Shown here piece by piece: positions 1-9,571 of a stretch of DNA of 64,000 nucleotides (positions within the stretch are counted from its first letter, which is position 1; every line of letters starts with the position of its first letter). Under the pieces are notes generated by a model, which was not told where the DNA came from, did not search any database, and was given only the letters and a program-made list of their open reading frames with translations. Source of the DNA: VBDM01 sp963699535 (GTDB lineage: Bacteria > Pseudomonadota > Gammaproteobacteria > Burkholderiales > SG8-39). The position numbers and the translations under genes were made by a program. The stretch spans positions 1 through 64,000 of the forward strand of contig CAVOUJ010000012.1 of assembly GCA_963699535.1 (NCBI GenBank), given 5' to 3'.

Positions 1-210
1 AACCTATACGGGTATCCCTCCAGCAGCGGGAAGTCCCATACGACCTCTTTTCCGAACCCTGGATCGATGAATCCCTTCTCCAGGCCCTGCCTGCTGCAGT
101 AGTAGACCATGATCTCAATGTCTGGCAGACTCCGCGATGCGACGATACAGGGGCGCAAAGTACTGAATGGGGTGGCTGTTCAGGACTGCGAGGCGATAGC
201 GCTTACCCAT
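1..210 (-). CDS. Glycosyltransferase family 4, N-terminal fragment (runs off the window, frame broken)
   Basis: The start is the ATG at 208-210, inside the last codons of the neighbouring glycosyltransferase (8-base overlap, GGAG about 10 bases upstream). The first residues, MGKRYRLAVLNSHPIQYFAP, are the typical opening of a GT-B glycosyltransferase that adds sugars to a lipid-linked oligosaccharide. The frame closes at a TGA near 117. Removing one base near 126 restores a continuous frame to the window edge (PDIEIMVYYCSRQGLEKGF and onward). About 70 residues are visible, so the sugar donor cannot be judged. Overlap with the next gene implies co-transcription in the exopolysaccharide operon. 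Confidence 0.6.
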
Positions 211-1319
211 GTTCAACGGACTCCGACTTTGCACCTACCGCCTCCCTCACGATGGCAGCGACTCTTTCCTGGTACCGACGCGAACGAGAATTGTCGAGCT
301 GTCGCGGAACCCCCCTTGCGCGAGACAGCGTACTAAAGATACCGGCAATCACTTCGGCAGGGTCATCGGGGTTGACCAGAACGCCCAATTCCCCTTCAAG
401 CAGCGCCTCGCGGCTGCCGTCCAGGCGGCTCCCCATCACCGGAATTCCGCAGGCCATTGCCTCCAGAAAAACGATTCCGAAACCTTCCGCCCGGCTCGGC
501 ATGACGTAGGCGTCCGCGAGGCGATAGTAGTCTGCCTTTTGCGCCTCCGGGATGAACCCGGCAAATACGACACGCTCGCGCACACCCAGCGTTGCAGCTT
601 TTCCCTCCAGGCGCTGGGCGATCGGAACCTTCGCCACAGATTACATACACGACGTCGGGAATCTTCTTGGCAAGCGCCGGCAGCACCTCGAGAACTTCGT
701 CAATTCCCTTGTATCGCTCCTCAGTGGCCAAGCGGCCCAGCGTCATGAGCACCGTTCGGCCCTCGATTCCGAGCTTCCGAGCCAATGCGGCGGACTTGGG
801 GCCGGGGCCGTACTTGCCGAGGTCCACGCAGTTCGGAAGGACGCGCGTTCGAGCCGGATCGATTCCGGACCAGCCGCATAGCCGGTCCAGGGTGATTCGA
901 CTGACTCCGACCACCCGCTCATATTTGGGCAGACTCATGCGCACCAACGCGCTGCTGTGCGGTGTCCATGCGTCTATGCCGTGCACGATCAAGATCGATT
1001 TCGCTCTCGCGAGCTTTGCCAGCACGACACCCAGTGCCGCCAGGTTGATATGCCCAGAGACGACGAGGTCAAAATGATTCCCAAGAACTTGGCCGAGCGC
1101 AATCCGCACGTAGGCGAGCTTGCCGCGTGCGGCGTTGGTCAGAAACACTCAGCCGCGGAGGGAGTTGCTCCATCTCCGCCTGAACGAGGCGAGGCAGCGC
1201 GACCACCTCGGCGCAGTCGGCATGCTGGCTATCGAGGTCAGCAGGTCGCGATTGAACTTCGCGATACCTCCCACGCCGCCGAAGGCGTCGGTGACCAGAA
1301 CAAGCGCGCGGAACAGTCT
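203..1319 (-). CDS. Glycosyltransferase family 4 (frame-disrupted)
   Basis: Probable sugar transferase of the exopolysaccharide locus. The N-terminal part reads VTDAFGGVGGIAKFNRDLL, the Rossmann start of GT4 enzymes. The C-terminal part has the donor-binding signature RAEGFGIVFLEAMACGIPV with the E-x7-E pattern, and ends at the TAA at 203-205. The frame changes three times: a missing base near 1219, an extra base near 1149 and an extra base near 617. With these corrected one product of about 370 residues results, normal for the family. No clear start codon is visible and the frame runs on from the amidotransferase gene without a stop, so the upstream limit is approximate. It overlaps the next glycosyltransferase by 8 bases. 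Confidence 0.7.
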
Positions 1320-3109
1320 CGGTTGCGGCGGCAACACCCGCAGCGCCCATCCCCTGAGTCCCCTTTGCTTCGCGTTCGATGGCTCTCGCGCGGCGATCCA
1401 GTCGCGAACCGGGGTGCCGAACCCCGTCTTGCGCCGGCGCATCACTGCTTCAGGCAAAGTCTTCTTCAATGTGGCGACAGCATCGAGCTTGCCCGGCGGC
1501 TCTGCGCCCACCAGGAACGGCGCCAACGCCTTGAACAGACCGACATCCACGAACGGCACGCGGATCTCCAGCGAATGCGCCATGCCGGCCCAGTCCGCGT
1601 CGCGCAGCAGTTGATTGCGCATGTACCAGGAAAGCTCGAGTGCCGCGACTCGCGGCCGCGGCTTGCGCAGGCCCTGAATCGTCTCCTCAAGGCGAGTCTG
1701 CAAGTCCAGTTTCGCCAGACCGGCTCGCGACCGTGGCCGGGTCGAGAATCTCGTCGAGCTCCCAAGGCATGAATAGCGCGCGCCGCAGAAGATACGCGCC
1801 GCCGTAGCTGCCTCCATACTCGAGGAGCCCGGCATAACTTGGGCGAGGTCACCGACCGCAGCAGCGGTGCGCTCAGGAACCGCGCGGCGCGACCCAGCAT
1901 CGGCAGCAGCCTCACGAATCGCAACCATTCGGCGAGGCGAGGAACGTGCCGAAAGCTTGGATAGCCGCCGAATAGTTCGTCGCCCCCCAATCCCGAGAGC
2001 GCCACCTTCAGGCCCGAGCGCGCGGCGGCTCTGCTGACGAAATAGGTGTTGACGCCGTCGATCGAGGGTTGATCCATGTTGGCGAGGATGTTCTCGAGCT
2101 CCGATTCGAAGTCCTCGCGCGAAACGAACGACGCCTCGTGCCGCGCCCCGTACCGGGCCGCGACCGTCTGCGCGAGCGGCACCTCGTCGTTCGCCGTGCC
2201 GCGATACTCGTCAAAACCAAGGGTAATCGCCTGCAACGGTCCAACGGTTTCCTCGGAAGCCAACGCCGTCACGAGCGCCGAATCGAGGCCGGATGACAGG
2301 AATACACCGACCGGGACATCGGACACCAGGTGATGCCGCACCGTGTCGCGCAGCGCTTCGGCAAGAACTTCGTGCCGGGCGCGCGCGGGCGGCGGACACT
2401 CCTGCGCGCGAGCCAACTCGTCGCGAATGCTGAAATGCGTGCCCAGCGCCGGCTCGCCATCCCGGCGCACGGTGAGATGCGCGCCCGCAGGCAGCGCGCG
2501 CACGCCCCGGTAGAGAGTGAAGGGCTCGGGTACCGCTCCGAGAATCAGGAAACCCACCGACCCGGCCGGCTCCGGCGCGGTGTCCACCGCCCCGCCCTTG
2601 AGCAGCGCTTTGACCTGGGAAGCGAAGCGGAGTGTCTGGCCGTCGTCGGCGTAGTAAAGCGGCTTGATGCCGAAGGGATCGCGAGCCAGAAAAAGCGACT
2701 GCTCGCGGGCGTCCCAGATTCCGAAGGCGTACATGCCGCGCAGGGCGTGCACCATTTCCGGGCCCCGATCCGCGTACAGATGCAGCAGCACCTCGGTATC
2801 GCTTTGGGACCGGAAGCGGTAGCCCTTGGCTTCCAGCTCGCGGCGCAGCTCGCGGTAGTTGTAGATCTCGCCGTTGAACGTGATGCACAGCCGGCCGTCG
2901 GGCGTCGCCATCGGCTGAGCGCCGTCCGCAGAAAGGTCGATGATCGCGAGCCGCCGGTGCGCAAGTCCCACGCGCCCATCGTCCGACACCCACAGGCCGG
3001 CGCCGTCCGGCCCGCGCACGCGCATCGCCTCGCGGATGCGAAGCAGTTCCTCTCGATCTACCGGCGGGGCGGTGTCACGGTAGGCGAAGATGCCGGCGAT
3101 GCCGCACAT
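1320..3109 (-). CDS. Asparagine synthase (glutamine-hydrolysing)-type amidotransferase of the EPS locus (frame-disrupted)
   Basis: Starts at ATG 3109 with MCGIAGIF, giving the catalytic Cys2 of a class II glutaminase domain (about residues 2-200). The synthetase domain has the PP-loop LSSGLDSA and the SGLGGDELFGGYPSF signature. Such enzymes transfer glutamine nitrogen to a carboxylate, and in polysaccharide loci they are thought to amidate uronic acids rather than aspartate. The frame shifts by an extra base near 1836 and again near 1725. The C-terminal part (ELSWYMRNQLLRDADWAGM, KTGFGTPVRDWIA) then continues. No stop codon separates it from the glycosyltransferase downstream, so its end is uncertain by some tens of bases. 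The substrate is inferred only from the neighbourhood. Confidence 0.75.
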
Positions 3110-3229
3110 GAGCCGCGGCGGCGCTATCGCTTCCCGTCGAAAACTCGATGGCGTCCGAGTCGTTCCTCGATCCGAATGGCGGGCCGGTTACGCCGAGGGC
3201 GCGCGACACCGGCACCGAGCTGAAGCGAT

Positions 3230-4972
3230 CTAACGGCCCGCGCTGGCGATCATTCCTGCCCGTTCCAGCCGCCCGAGCACTGCGGTCATGCGTGCCGCCT
3301 GCTTCTCAAGTTCGGCGATGCGGGCCGCCTGCTGCCGCAGTTCGGCGATCTCCATCGCCTGCTTCTCCAGCTTCGCAGTCTGCTTCGCAAGCTCCGCCGC
3401 CTGCGCCTGGATCGTTCGCTGCTGCTTCTGGTATTCGTTGAGCAGCATCGGCGCGAGGAACTGGTAGTACACCGTCTCGACCTTGCCGTCGGCCGAATGC
3501 GCCACCAGCCCCGGTGCGACCTTGGCGACCTCTTCGGCAACCAGGCCGTATTGCAGCGTGCGCCCCTTGGGGTTCTTGTCCGACTTGTAGTGAAAGGTCA
3601 CCGGCCGCAGCTTCATCAGCGTGCTGCTCGCCTCGCCCATGTCGGCGATGTCGTCCTTGACGCGCCGCGAGGAACTGACGGTACCGAGCTGGCCGGCGCT
3701 GTCCACCACCACGGCGATCGCGTCGGCGATGCCGGTCGTCACACCGCGGATGCCGGCGATGAAGGTGCGGGTCTGGACCTGCTGCCGATCCGGATGGTGG
3801 CCGATTCGGCGGCAACCCCCGAGTTGCCGATGGCGATGTTGTTGCTGCCGGTCGTCAAGTTAGATCCGGCAGCTAACCCAATAGCGATGTTGTTGTTGCC
3901 GGTCGTGTTGCTGCCGAGCGCGTTCCGTGCCGACTGGCGGTGTTGTTGCTGCCGGTCGTGTTGCTCAGGAGCGCATTCACGCCGCTGGCGGTGTTCTGAG
4001 CGCCGGTCGTGTTGTTCTGGAGCGCATCCACGCCGCTGGCGGTGTTGCTGCACGCCGGTCGTGTTGCTCTGAAGCGCACCCACGCCGATGGCGGTGTTGT
4101 GGCTGCCGGTCGTGTTGCTGAGGAGCGCACCCACGCCGCTGGCGGTGTTGTTGTTGCCGGTCGTGTTGTTCAGGAGCGCGCCCGCGCCGCTGGCGGTGTT
4201 GCTGAGCGCCGGTCGTGTTGCTCTGGAGCGCACTCACGCCGCTGGCGGTGTTGCTGGCCGCCGGTCGTGTTGTTCTGGAGCGCGCCCGCGCCGCTGGCGG
4301 TGTTGCTGACGCCGGTCGTGTTGCTCAGGAGCGCGAACGTGCCGCTGGCGGTGTTGTTGCTGCCGGCCGTGTTGCTCTGGAGCGCAGCCGCGCCGCTGGC
4401 GGTGTTCTGGAAGCCGGTCGTGTTGTTCTGGAGCGCGCCCGCGCCGCTGGCGGTGTTGCTGTTGCCGGTCGTATTGCTTGGAGCGCATCCACGCCGCTGG
4501 CGGTGTTGCTGCCGCCGGTCATCGTGAAGTTGCCTGCGTTCACTCCGATGAAGGTGTTCTGCGAGCCGAAGTTGTGAATGAACGGCTGCGTTCCCTTGAG
4601 GATATTCCCCGCGGTCGCGGTCGATGGAACGAGCACGACGTTCCCGGCGGGCGTGACCGTCGTCTCAAGCGTCGTGAGGCGGCTCGCGGCGTTGACGCCT
4701 TCCAGCGTCGTGAGGCGGCTCGCGGCGTTGACACCTTCCAGCGTCGTGAGGCGGCTCGCGGCGTTGACGCCTTCGAGCGTCGCGATGCGGCTCGCGTTGT
4801 CATCCACCGCGGTCTTCACCGTGCTGAAATTTCCGTTCATCTCGGAGGCCTTCACCGTCGTGCCTGTCGTGAAGGTCGTCAGCGGCCCTACCGGGCCCGC
4901 ATGCCCCTCTTGCGTTCCAAAATACGCCGCCAGCAACGCTGCTGCCGCTAAAGTCTTAAGGTTTGCATTCAT
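3230..4972 (-). CDS. Repeat-rich surface or fibre protein with C-terminal peptidase S74 chaperone domain (frame-disrupted)
   Basis: Begins MNANLKTLAAAALLAAYFG, a signal peptide. Next come four 12-residue units (SRLTTLEGVNAA type, stalk-like), then about twelve 17-residue units around ALxSNTTGxNNTASGV, and a C-terminal part of about 170 residues. That part has SSRRVKDDIADMGEASS, YGLVAEEVAKVAP and VYYQFLAPMLLNEYQ, the hallmarks of the S74 intramolecular chaperone of endosialidases and tail fibres, followed by a coiled coil. In known S74 proteins the domain drives trimer folding and often self-cleaves. I count seven indels inside the repeat and linker region (near 4469, 4258, 4203, 4050, 3932, 3925 and 3796). 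They cancel, so start and S74 domain share a frame. A small lipoprotein gene lies 38 bases upstream. Binding target unknown. Confidence 0.65.
3880..4520 (-). repeat. Array of about twelve 51-bp coding repeats
   Basis: On the plus strand the phrase gccgctggcggtgtt recurs about every 51 bases from roughly 3930 to 4495. Read on the minus strand each unit encodes 17 residues (NTTG-xxNTASGV-xALxS). Units differ mostly at the two residues after NTTG and at the two before AL. The array is contiguous and coding, so it is protein repeat DNA and not a spacer array. Confidence 0.85.
4672..4800 (-). repeat. Short array of 36-bp coding repeats
   Basis: Three near-identical 36-base units plus partial copies encode SRLTTLEGVNAA. 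The hydrophobic spacing suggests a stalk or coiled segment preceding the S74-protein repeat array. Near identity of the units suggests recent duplication or conversion. Confidence 0.8.
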
Positions 4973-5010
4973 GAATACGCTTCCCTATGGAGGGTTTGAT
5001 AGTTGGATTC

Positions 5011-5160
5011 TCAGCCCCAGATTCCCTGGTCCCAGACCATGGAGTCCCAGTTGTTCGGTGGTACCGGAGGAGGAGGATCGCCAAATCCGCCCCCGCCGCA
5101 GGAGTTGAGCAATATCGTCGCGGCAAGAATGAGTGCCTCGGCTACTCGCTTGATGTTCAT
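5011..5160 (-). CDS. Small predicted lipoprotein
   Basis: A 49-residue product starting at the ATG at 5160, with AAGAGG 8 bases upstream. The N-terminus MNIKRVAEALILAATILLNS followed by C is a lipoprotein signal peptide with lipobox LLNSC. The mature part is only about 30 residues, rich in Gly, Pro and Trp (GGGGFGDPPPP, then WDSMVWDQGIWG). No family recognised. It sits 38 bases upstream of the S74 repeat protein on the same strand, so the two probably share a transcript, and it could be a membrane anchor or partner for that protein (inference). Confidence 0.55.
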   Translation of the reverse strand: MNIKRVAEALILAATILLNSCGGGGFGDPPPPVPPNNWDSMVWDQGIWG

Positions 5161-5429
5161 AGGCTTACCTCTTCTTTGATTGCTGCAAGAACCATTCCTG
5201 TTGACCTCGCACGTCACCCACCTCGCTGCGACACCGGTTCATGATCTACCCCTAACCCCGACCCAGACAAGTGGGCATCGCATTCTGCGCGGGGGGCGCC
5301 GCTGGCCTCTGCCGTGCACCCAATGAGGTCGCCCCTCGCGAAGCCGTCGCACCACACTGGAGCGCGAAGTCTTGATACACTGAAACCCGGCAAGAGAAAG
5401 CAGTATATTGCCGCAGTAGGGGGGGTTCG

Positions 5430-6636
5430 ATGGCCAAGAGGTTTGAGCCTGACGGTGGCGGCAGCGCTGGCGGCCGCCAGTCCCATCGGCGATGGCGCAG
5501 TCGCCCCCGGGAGCGTTCATGCTCGGCCCCGGGGCCGTCTATCCCGAGATCGAGCTCGCCATCAAGCGCGATACCAACATCGACATGCAGCCCGACACGC
5601 TGCGGCGGAGCGACACGATCAGCTACGTGCGTCCGGCGATCCGGTTCGAGGCGAGGAGCGGCGTCCAGAACTACGACCTCGGCTATCGGGGAGAATTCGC
5701 GCATTACAACACGGTGACCGACTACGACTACGACGACCACGACGTCTACGCCGCCGGCGACTGGACCCTGGGCTTGCGGCACAATTTCAAGCTCACGGCT
5801 CGGTACCTGGACAAGATCGATCCGCCCGGAAGCCAGGCGCTGCCTCTCACTCCCACGCCGAACCACTACCGCCAGCCGATATTCGCCGGCTTCTACGCCT
5901 ACGGCGCCCAGGACGCGGCGGGCAGACTGGAATTGCAGGCAGGCAGTTACACGAAGACCTACGACAACAACCGGCAGGACGCCTTGAATCAGCCGCTGAC
6001 CGAGGCCCTCGATCACTCCAGGACCGAGCTCGCCGGGACCTTGCTCGTGCGAGTCCAGCCGAAGACCTACGCGACCTTGACCGCGAGGCAGTACGTCTAC
6101 GACTACACCGAAAATTTCAACGCCCGGGACAGCAAGGAAGAACTATCTCTTTGCCGGCCTGCGCTGGGACATCTCTGCGGTGACTTCCGGAAGAATCGAG
6201 TTTCGGCTACCAGACGAAGAAGTTCGAACCGACCGCCGGCGGCGCCGGCGCCATCGAGTACAAAGGGGGAGCGTGGGAAGGCGGCCTCAACTGGAAACCG
6301 CTCTTCTATTCCACCTTCGAGCTTGCCACGCAGAAGCACACCGAGGAAGCGACGGGCGCCGGCGACTTCGTGGTGAATTCGACCACTCAGCTCGCCTGGA
6401 CGCACGTCTGGGGCAGCCGCATCACGACCGTCGTCACGGCGGCCTATTCGACGGACAAGTATTCCGGAATCAACCGGGACGACACGATCTGGCTCGGCGG
6501 AGCGCGCCTCCTCTACTCCGTCAAGCGCTGGCTGGAATTGGGCGCCGATTATGCCGGCAGCATGCGCGAATCGAACGACGACAATTTCGATTACCTGCGC
6601 AATCGGTTCATGCTCCTGGCGAAGTTCACGATCTAG
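5430..6636 (+). CDS. Outer-membrane beta-barrel protein of the exopolysaccharide operon, EpsL/VpsM-like (frame-disrupted)
   Basis: The ATG at 5430 follows a purine-rich aggggggg stretch at suitable spacing. With an extra base near 5443 removed, the product begins MAKRLSLTVAAALAAASP, a signal peptide. The body has many alternating aromatic strands (YVRPAIRFEARSGVQNYDLG, YDYDDHDVYAAGDWTLGLRH) and ends with a Phe-rich strand (YLRNRFMLLAKFTI), as in porin-like barrels linked to EPS export. Further extra bases lie near 5512, 6143 and 6204. Corrected length is about 400 residues, normal for the EpsL type. The gene precedes the Wza-type export gene. Probable role: outer-membrane step of polysaccharide secretion. 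Confidence 0.7.
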
Positions 6637-6725
6637 CCGCAACGAAAACCCGCGGTCCGTCCCGCGCGCCGAGCCGCTCGCGCGAACTTTGCAACAAAGG
6701 CTAGCCATTTCAGGGGTCTGTGCGA

Positions 6726-6754
6726 TTGAGCGAAAGTCGGCGCAAGCGCATAAT
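6726..6754 (+). promoter_or_regulatory. Candidate sigma-70 promoter for the Wza-type gene
   Basis: TTGAGC at 6726-6731 and CATAAT at 6749-6754 are separated by 17 bases. Transcription would start about at the ATG at 6763, and no ribosome binding site precedes that ATG, so the message may be leaderless. Confidence 0.35.
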
Positions 6755-6762
6755 TTGTGCCT

Positions 6763-7320
6763 ATGATTCGCTTCCTTCCGGCGCTGCTCGTTCTTGCGAT
6801 CTCCCCGGCCCTGGCGATCTCCCCGGTCATGGCCGCGGCCGGCGCGCGCGACACCCTCTCGACCTATCGCCTGGGGTCCGGAGACGTCATCTCGATCTAC
6901 GTCGTCGGCGAGGACGATCTGAAAAGGGAAAGGGTGCGCTTGAACGATGCGGCGACGATACAGTACCCGGTGCTCGGCGAGATCCGGATCCTGGGCCTGA
7001 CCATCGGCGAGCTGGAGCAGCGCATCACGTCGGGGCTGAAAGGACGCTACCTCGTCAACCCGAAGGTCGTGGTCAACATCGAGGAGTACCGTCCGTTCTT
7101 CATCAACGGAGAGGTCGGAAAGCCCGGCGGCTATCCCTACGTCCCGGGCCTGACCCTGCTGAAAGCGATCACGATCGCCGGCGGTTTCAAGGACCGCGCG
7201 TCGAAGAGCAAGATGTGGGTGATACGGGACGGCGACCCGGCCCAGAAGCGTGAGCGGGTCGATCTCAATTCGATGATCTACCCCGGCGACATCATCACGA
7301 TCGAAGAAAGCTTCTTCTAG
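6763..7320 (+). CDS. Polysaccharide biosynthesis/export protein, Wza family (short form)
   Basis: A 185-residue protein. The N-terminus (MIRFLPALLVLAISPALA, with a repeated ALAISP-like stretch) is a signal peptide and no lipobox cysteine follows. The Poly_export domain comes first (YRLGSGDVISIYVVGEDDL, about residues 30-110), then an SLBB domain (FINGEVGKPGGYPYVPGLTL). In the family such proteins form the outer-membrane or periplasmic conduit for exopolysaccharide, working with the Wzc-type kinase encoded 6 bases downstream. It lacks the long C-terminal part that makes the Wza helical barrel, so the beta-barrel encoded just upstream may provide the pore (inference). ATG 6763 is preferred over the GTG at 6757. 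Confidence 0.85.
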   Translation: MIRFLPALLVLAISPALAISPVMAAAGARDTLSTYRLGSGDVISIYVVGEDDLKRERVRLNDAATIQYPVLGEIRILGLTIGELEQRITSGLKGRYLVNPKVVVNIEEYRPFFINGEVGKPGGYPYVPGLTLLKAITIAGGFKDRASKSKMWVIRDGDPAQKRERVDLNSMIYPGDIITIEESFF

Positions 7321-7326
7321 TCTCCC

Positions 7327-9565
7327 ATGAAGTTCGAGCAGATCCCGAGGGAGGATGCAGGCGGCGCCGCAGCGCGGCAGGATGCGTTTTCCGAGCAGCT
7401 CCGCTTCTGGCGCAGGAGCATCGTCAAGCACAAGCTCGTGATCGTCCTGCTGACCGCGCTGGTCGGCGCCCTGGCGGTCCTCATCGTGTCTTCGCTCACT
7501 CCCGTCTACCGCGCGACGGCGACCCTGTTCATCGAGCCCAACAAGTCGAAGATCGTGTCCATCGAGGAGGTGTACAGCGGCATCAGCGCGAACCGGGAGC
7601 ACATCCAGACGCAGGCCGAGATCATGAAATCGCGCGAGCTGATCGCCAAGCTCGTCGCGCGCATGAAGCTCGCGAGCCATCCGGCGCTGGACCCGCGCCA
7701 AAACCCGGGCGCCGGATCCAGCTGGAAGGCCTACCTTCCCGCGAGCTGGCTTCCCGAGGAGCCTCCGATCTCCGAGGAAGCGGCGGCCAACGCCGCGATC
7801 GCAGCCGTCGCCGACGGCCTGGACGTGCAGCTGGTCCGCAACAGCCAGCTCATACGCCTCTCCTTCGAATCTCCGGACCGGGCGTTCGCCGCGGCGGTGG
7901 CGAACGCTCACGCGGACCTGTACATCGAAAACGATCTCGAAGGCCGCATGCAGATGACTCAGAAAGCGGCGACTTGGCTGACCGGCCGCCTGAAGAGCCT
8001 GCGGGAAAGCCTGGAAGCTTCGGAGCGCAAGCTCCAGGAATTCCGCGACCGGGAGAAAATCGTCGACTCGAAGGGCGTGGCGCTGGGGGCGAGCCGCCAG
8101 CTCGAGGACCTGACGAGCTCGCAGGTCGCGGCGCGGCAGAAGGTCGCGGAGCTGGAGAATGCCTACAACCAGGTCCAGGCGGTGTTGAAGGGCCGGTCCC
8201 GCACCCCGCTCGATTCGATTCCGGCGGTGCTGCGCAACGCGTCGGTCGCCAAGGCCAAGGAACAGGAGAACGAGGCCTCGCGCCGGATGACCGAGCTCTC
8301 CGGGCGCTACGGGGCGGAGCATCCGCGGATCATCGCCGCCGCGTCGGATCTCGAAACCGCCCGCGAGAACACGAGAAGGGCGGTGGACAACGTGGTCGCG
8401 GGCATCACGCGCGAGTACGAGGTCGCGAAAGCGAACGAGCGCGCGCTGACCGAAGCGCTGAACAAGTCCAAGGCCGAGATCCTCGACATCAACCGCAAGG
8501 AATTCCAGCTCGCGTCGTTGGAGCGCGAAGTGCAGACCAACCGGCAGCTCCACGACATGTTCTTCAGCCGCTTCAAGGAAACCAGCGCGGCCGGCGATCT
8601 GCAATCCACCATCGCCCGCGTGATCGATCCGGCGATCGCGCCCTCGGCGCCGGTCAGGCCGCAGAAGACCCGGATCGTGCTGACCTCGCTCGTGTTCGGC
8701 CTACTGCTGGGCATCGTGCTCGCGTTCCTGCTCGAGCACCTGGACAACACGGTGCGCACCAGCAACGAAGTCGAGTCCAAGCTCGCGGCCCCGCTGCTGG
8801 GAATCCTGCCCTGGGTCGAGGCCCGGCACGCGAATCACGAGCTGCAGCGGGCCTTCCTGGAAAACACCGCGCCCACATTCGTGGAAGCGGTGCGCACCCT
8901 GCGGACCGGCGTGCTGATGTCCGCGCCGGACAGTGCGAACAAGACCATCCTCGTCACGTCCTCGGTGCCCGAGGAAGGCAAGACTTCGGTGGCCACCAAT
9001 CTCGCGCTCGCCCTGGCGCAGCTCAAGCGCACCTGCCTCGTCGAGGCCGACATGCGCCGGCCGCAGACTCGCCAGGATCATGGAAATCGATCCGGACGCT
9101 CCGGGGCTCTCGCAGCTCACGGCGGGCACCGAATTGGCGCCGAAGTGCATTCACCAGTTCAGGGACTCCGGCCTGCACTTCATCCCTTCCGGACCGGCGC
9201 CGTCCAACCCCCTCGAGCTCCTTTCCTCCCGGCGCTTCGGCGAGATCCTGGCGAAGCTCGAGGAATCCTTCGATTTCGTCGTCCTCGATTCGCCTCCGGT
9301 TCAACTGGTGAGCGATGCGGTCGTTCTCGCAGGAATCGCGGATTCCATAGTGTTCGTCGTGCGTGCGGATACCACGCCCCATCAGGTGGCGAAGGGCGCG
9401 ATCGAACTGCTGAGAAAGGGCAAAGCCCAGCTCCTGGGGGTGGTGCTCAATCAGCTCGACTGGGACAAGGCCGAGCGCTACTACGGCTACGGGAGACACA
9501 GCTACGGCGGGAAATACAAGTCCTACAAGAGCTACGGCTATTCCCGCAGCGACGCCGGCCAGTAA
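7327..9565 (+). CDS. Polysaccharide co-polymerase with BY-kinase domain, Wzc/EpsB type (one frameshift)
   Basis: About 745 residues after correction. An N-terminal Wzz domain has two membrane segments (near residues 37-58 and about 450-470) around a long periplasmic coiled coil. The cytoplasmic BY-kinase domain has Walker A SSVPEEGKTS, Walker A' CLVEADMRRP and Walker B FVVLDSPP. The tail holds a tyrosine cluster (YYGYGRHSYGGKYKSYKSYG), the usual autophosphorylation site. The family controls chain length and export through phosphorylation cycling. The frame breaks at an extra base near 9065, just after Walker A', and continues in the next frame to 9565. The matching phosphatase gene follows 6 bases later. 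Confidence 0.85.
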
Positions 9566-9571
9566 CGCGCC

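Noticed and set aside
1149..1928. Amidotransferase-glycosyltransferase fusion protein
   Set aside because: The two parts are complete separate families and several indels lie here; loss of a stop or start by error is simpler.
3880..4520. CRISPR-like array
   Set aside because: Units follow without unique spacers and encode a regular 17-residue repeat with signal peptide and S74 domain around it.
3230..4972. Phase variation by slippage in the fibre gene
   Set aside because: The frame changes are at scattered non-homopolymer points and resemble the errors in neighbouring single-copy genes.
6103..8604. 833-codon open frame on the minus strand opposite the export and kinase genes
   Set aside because: No recognisable domain, composition of a GC-rich shadow frame, and fully opposite genes with clear motifs.
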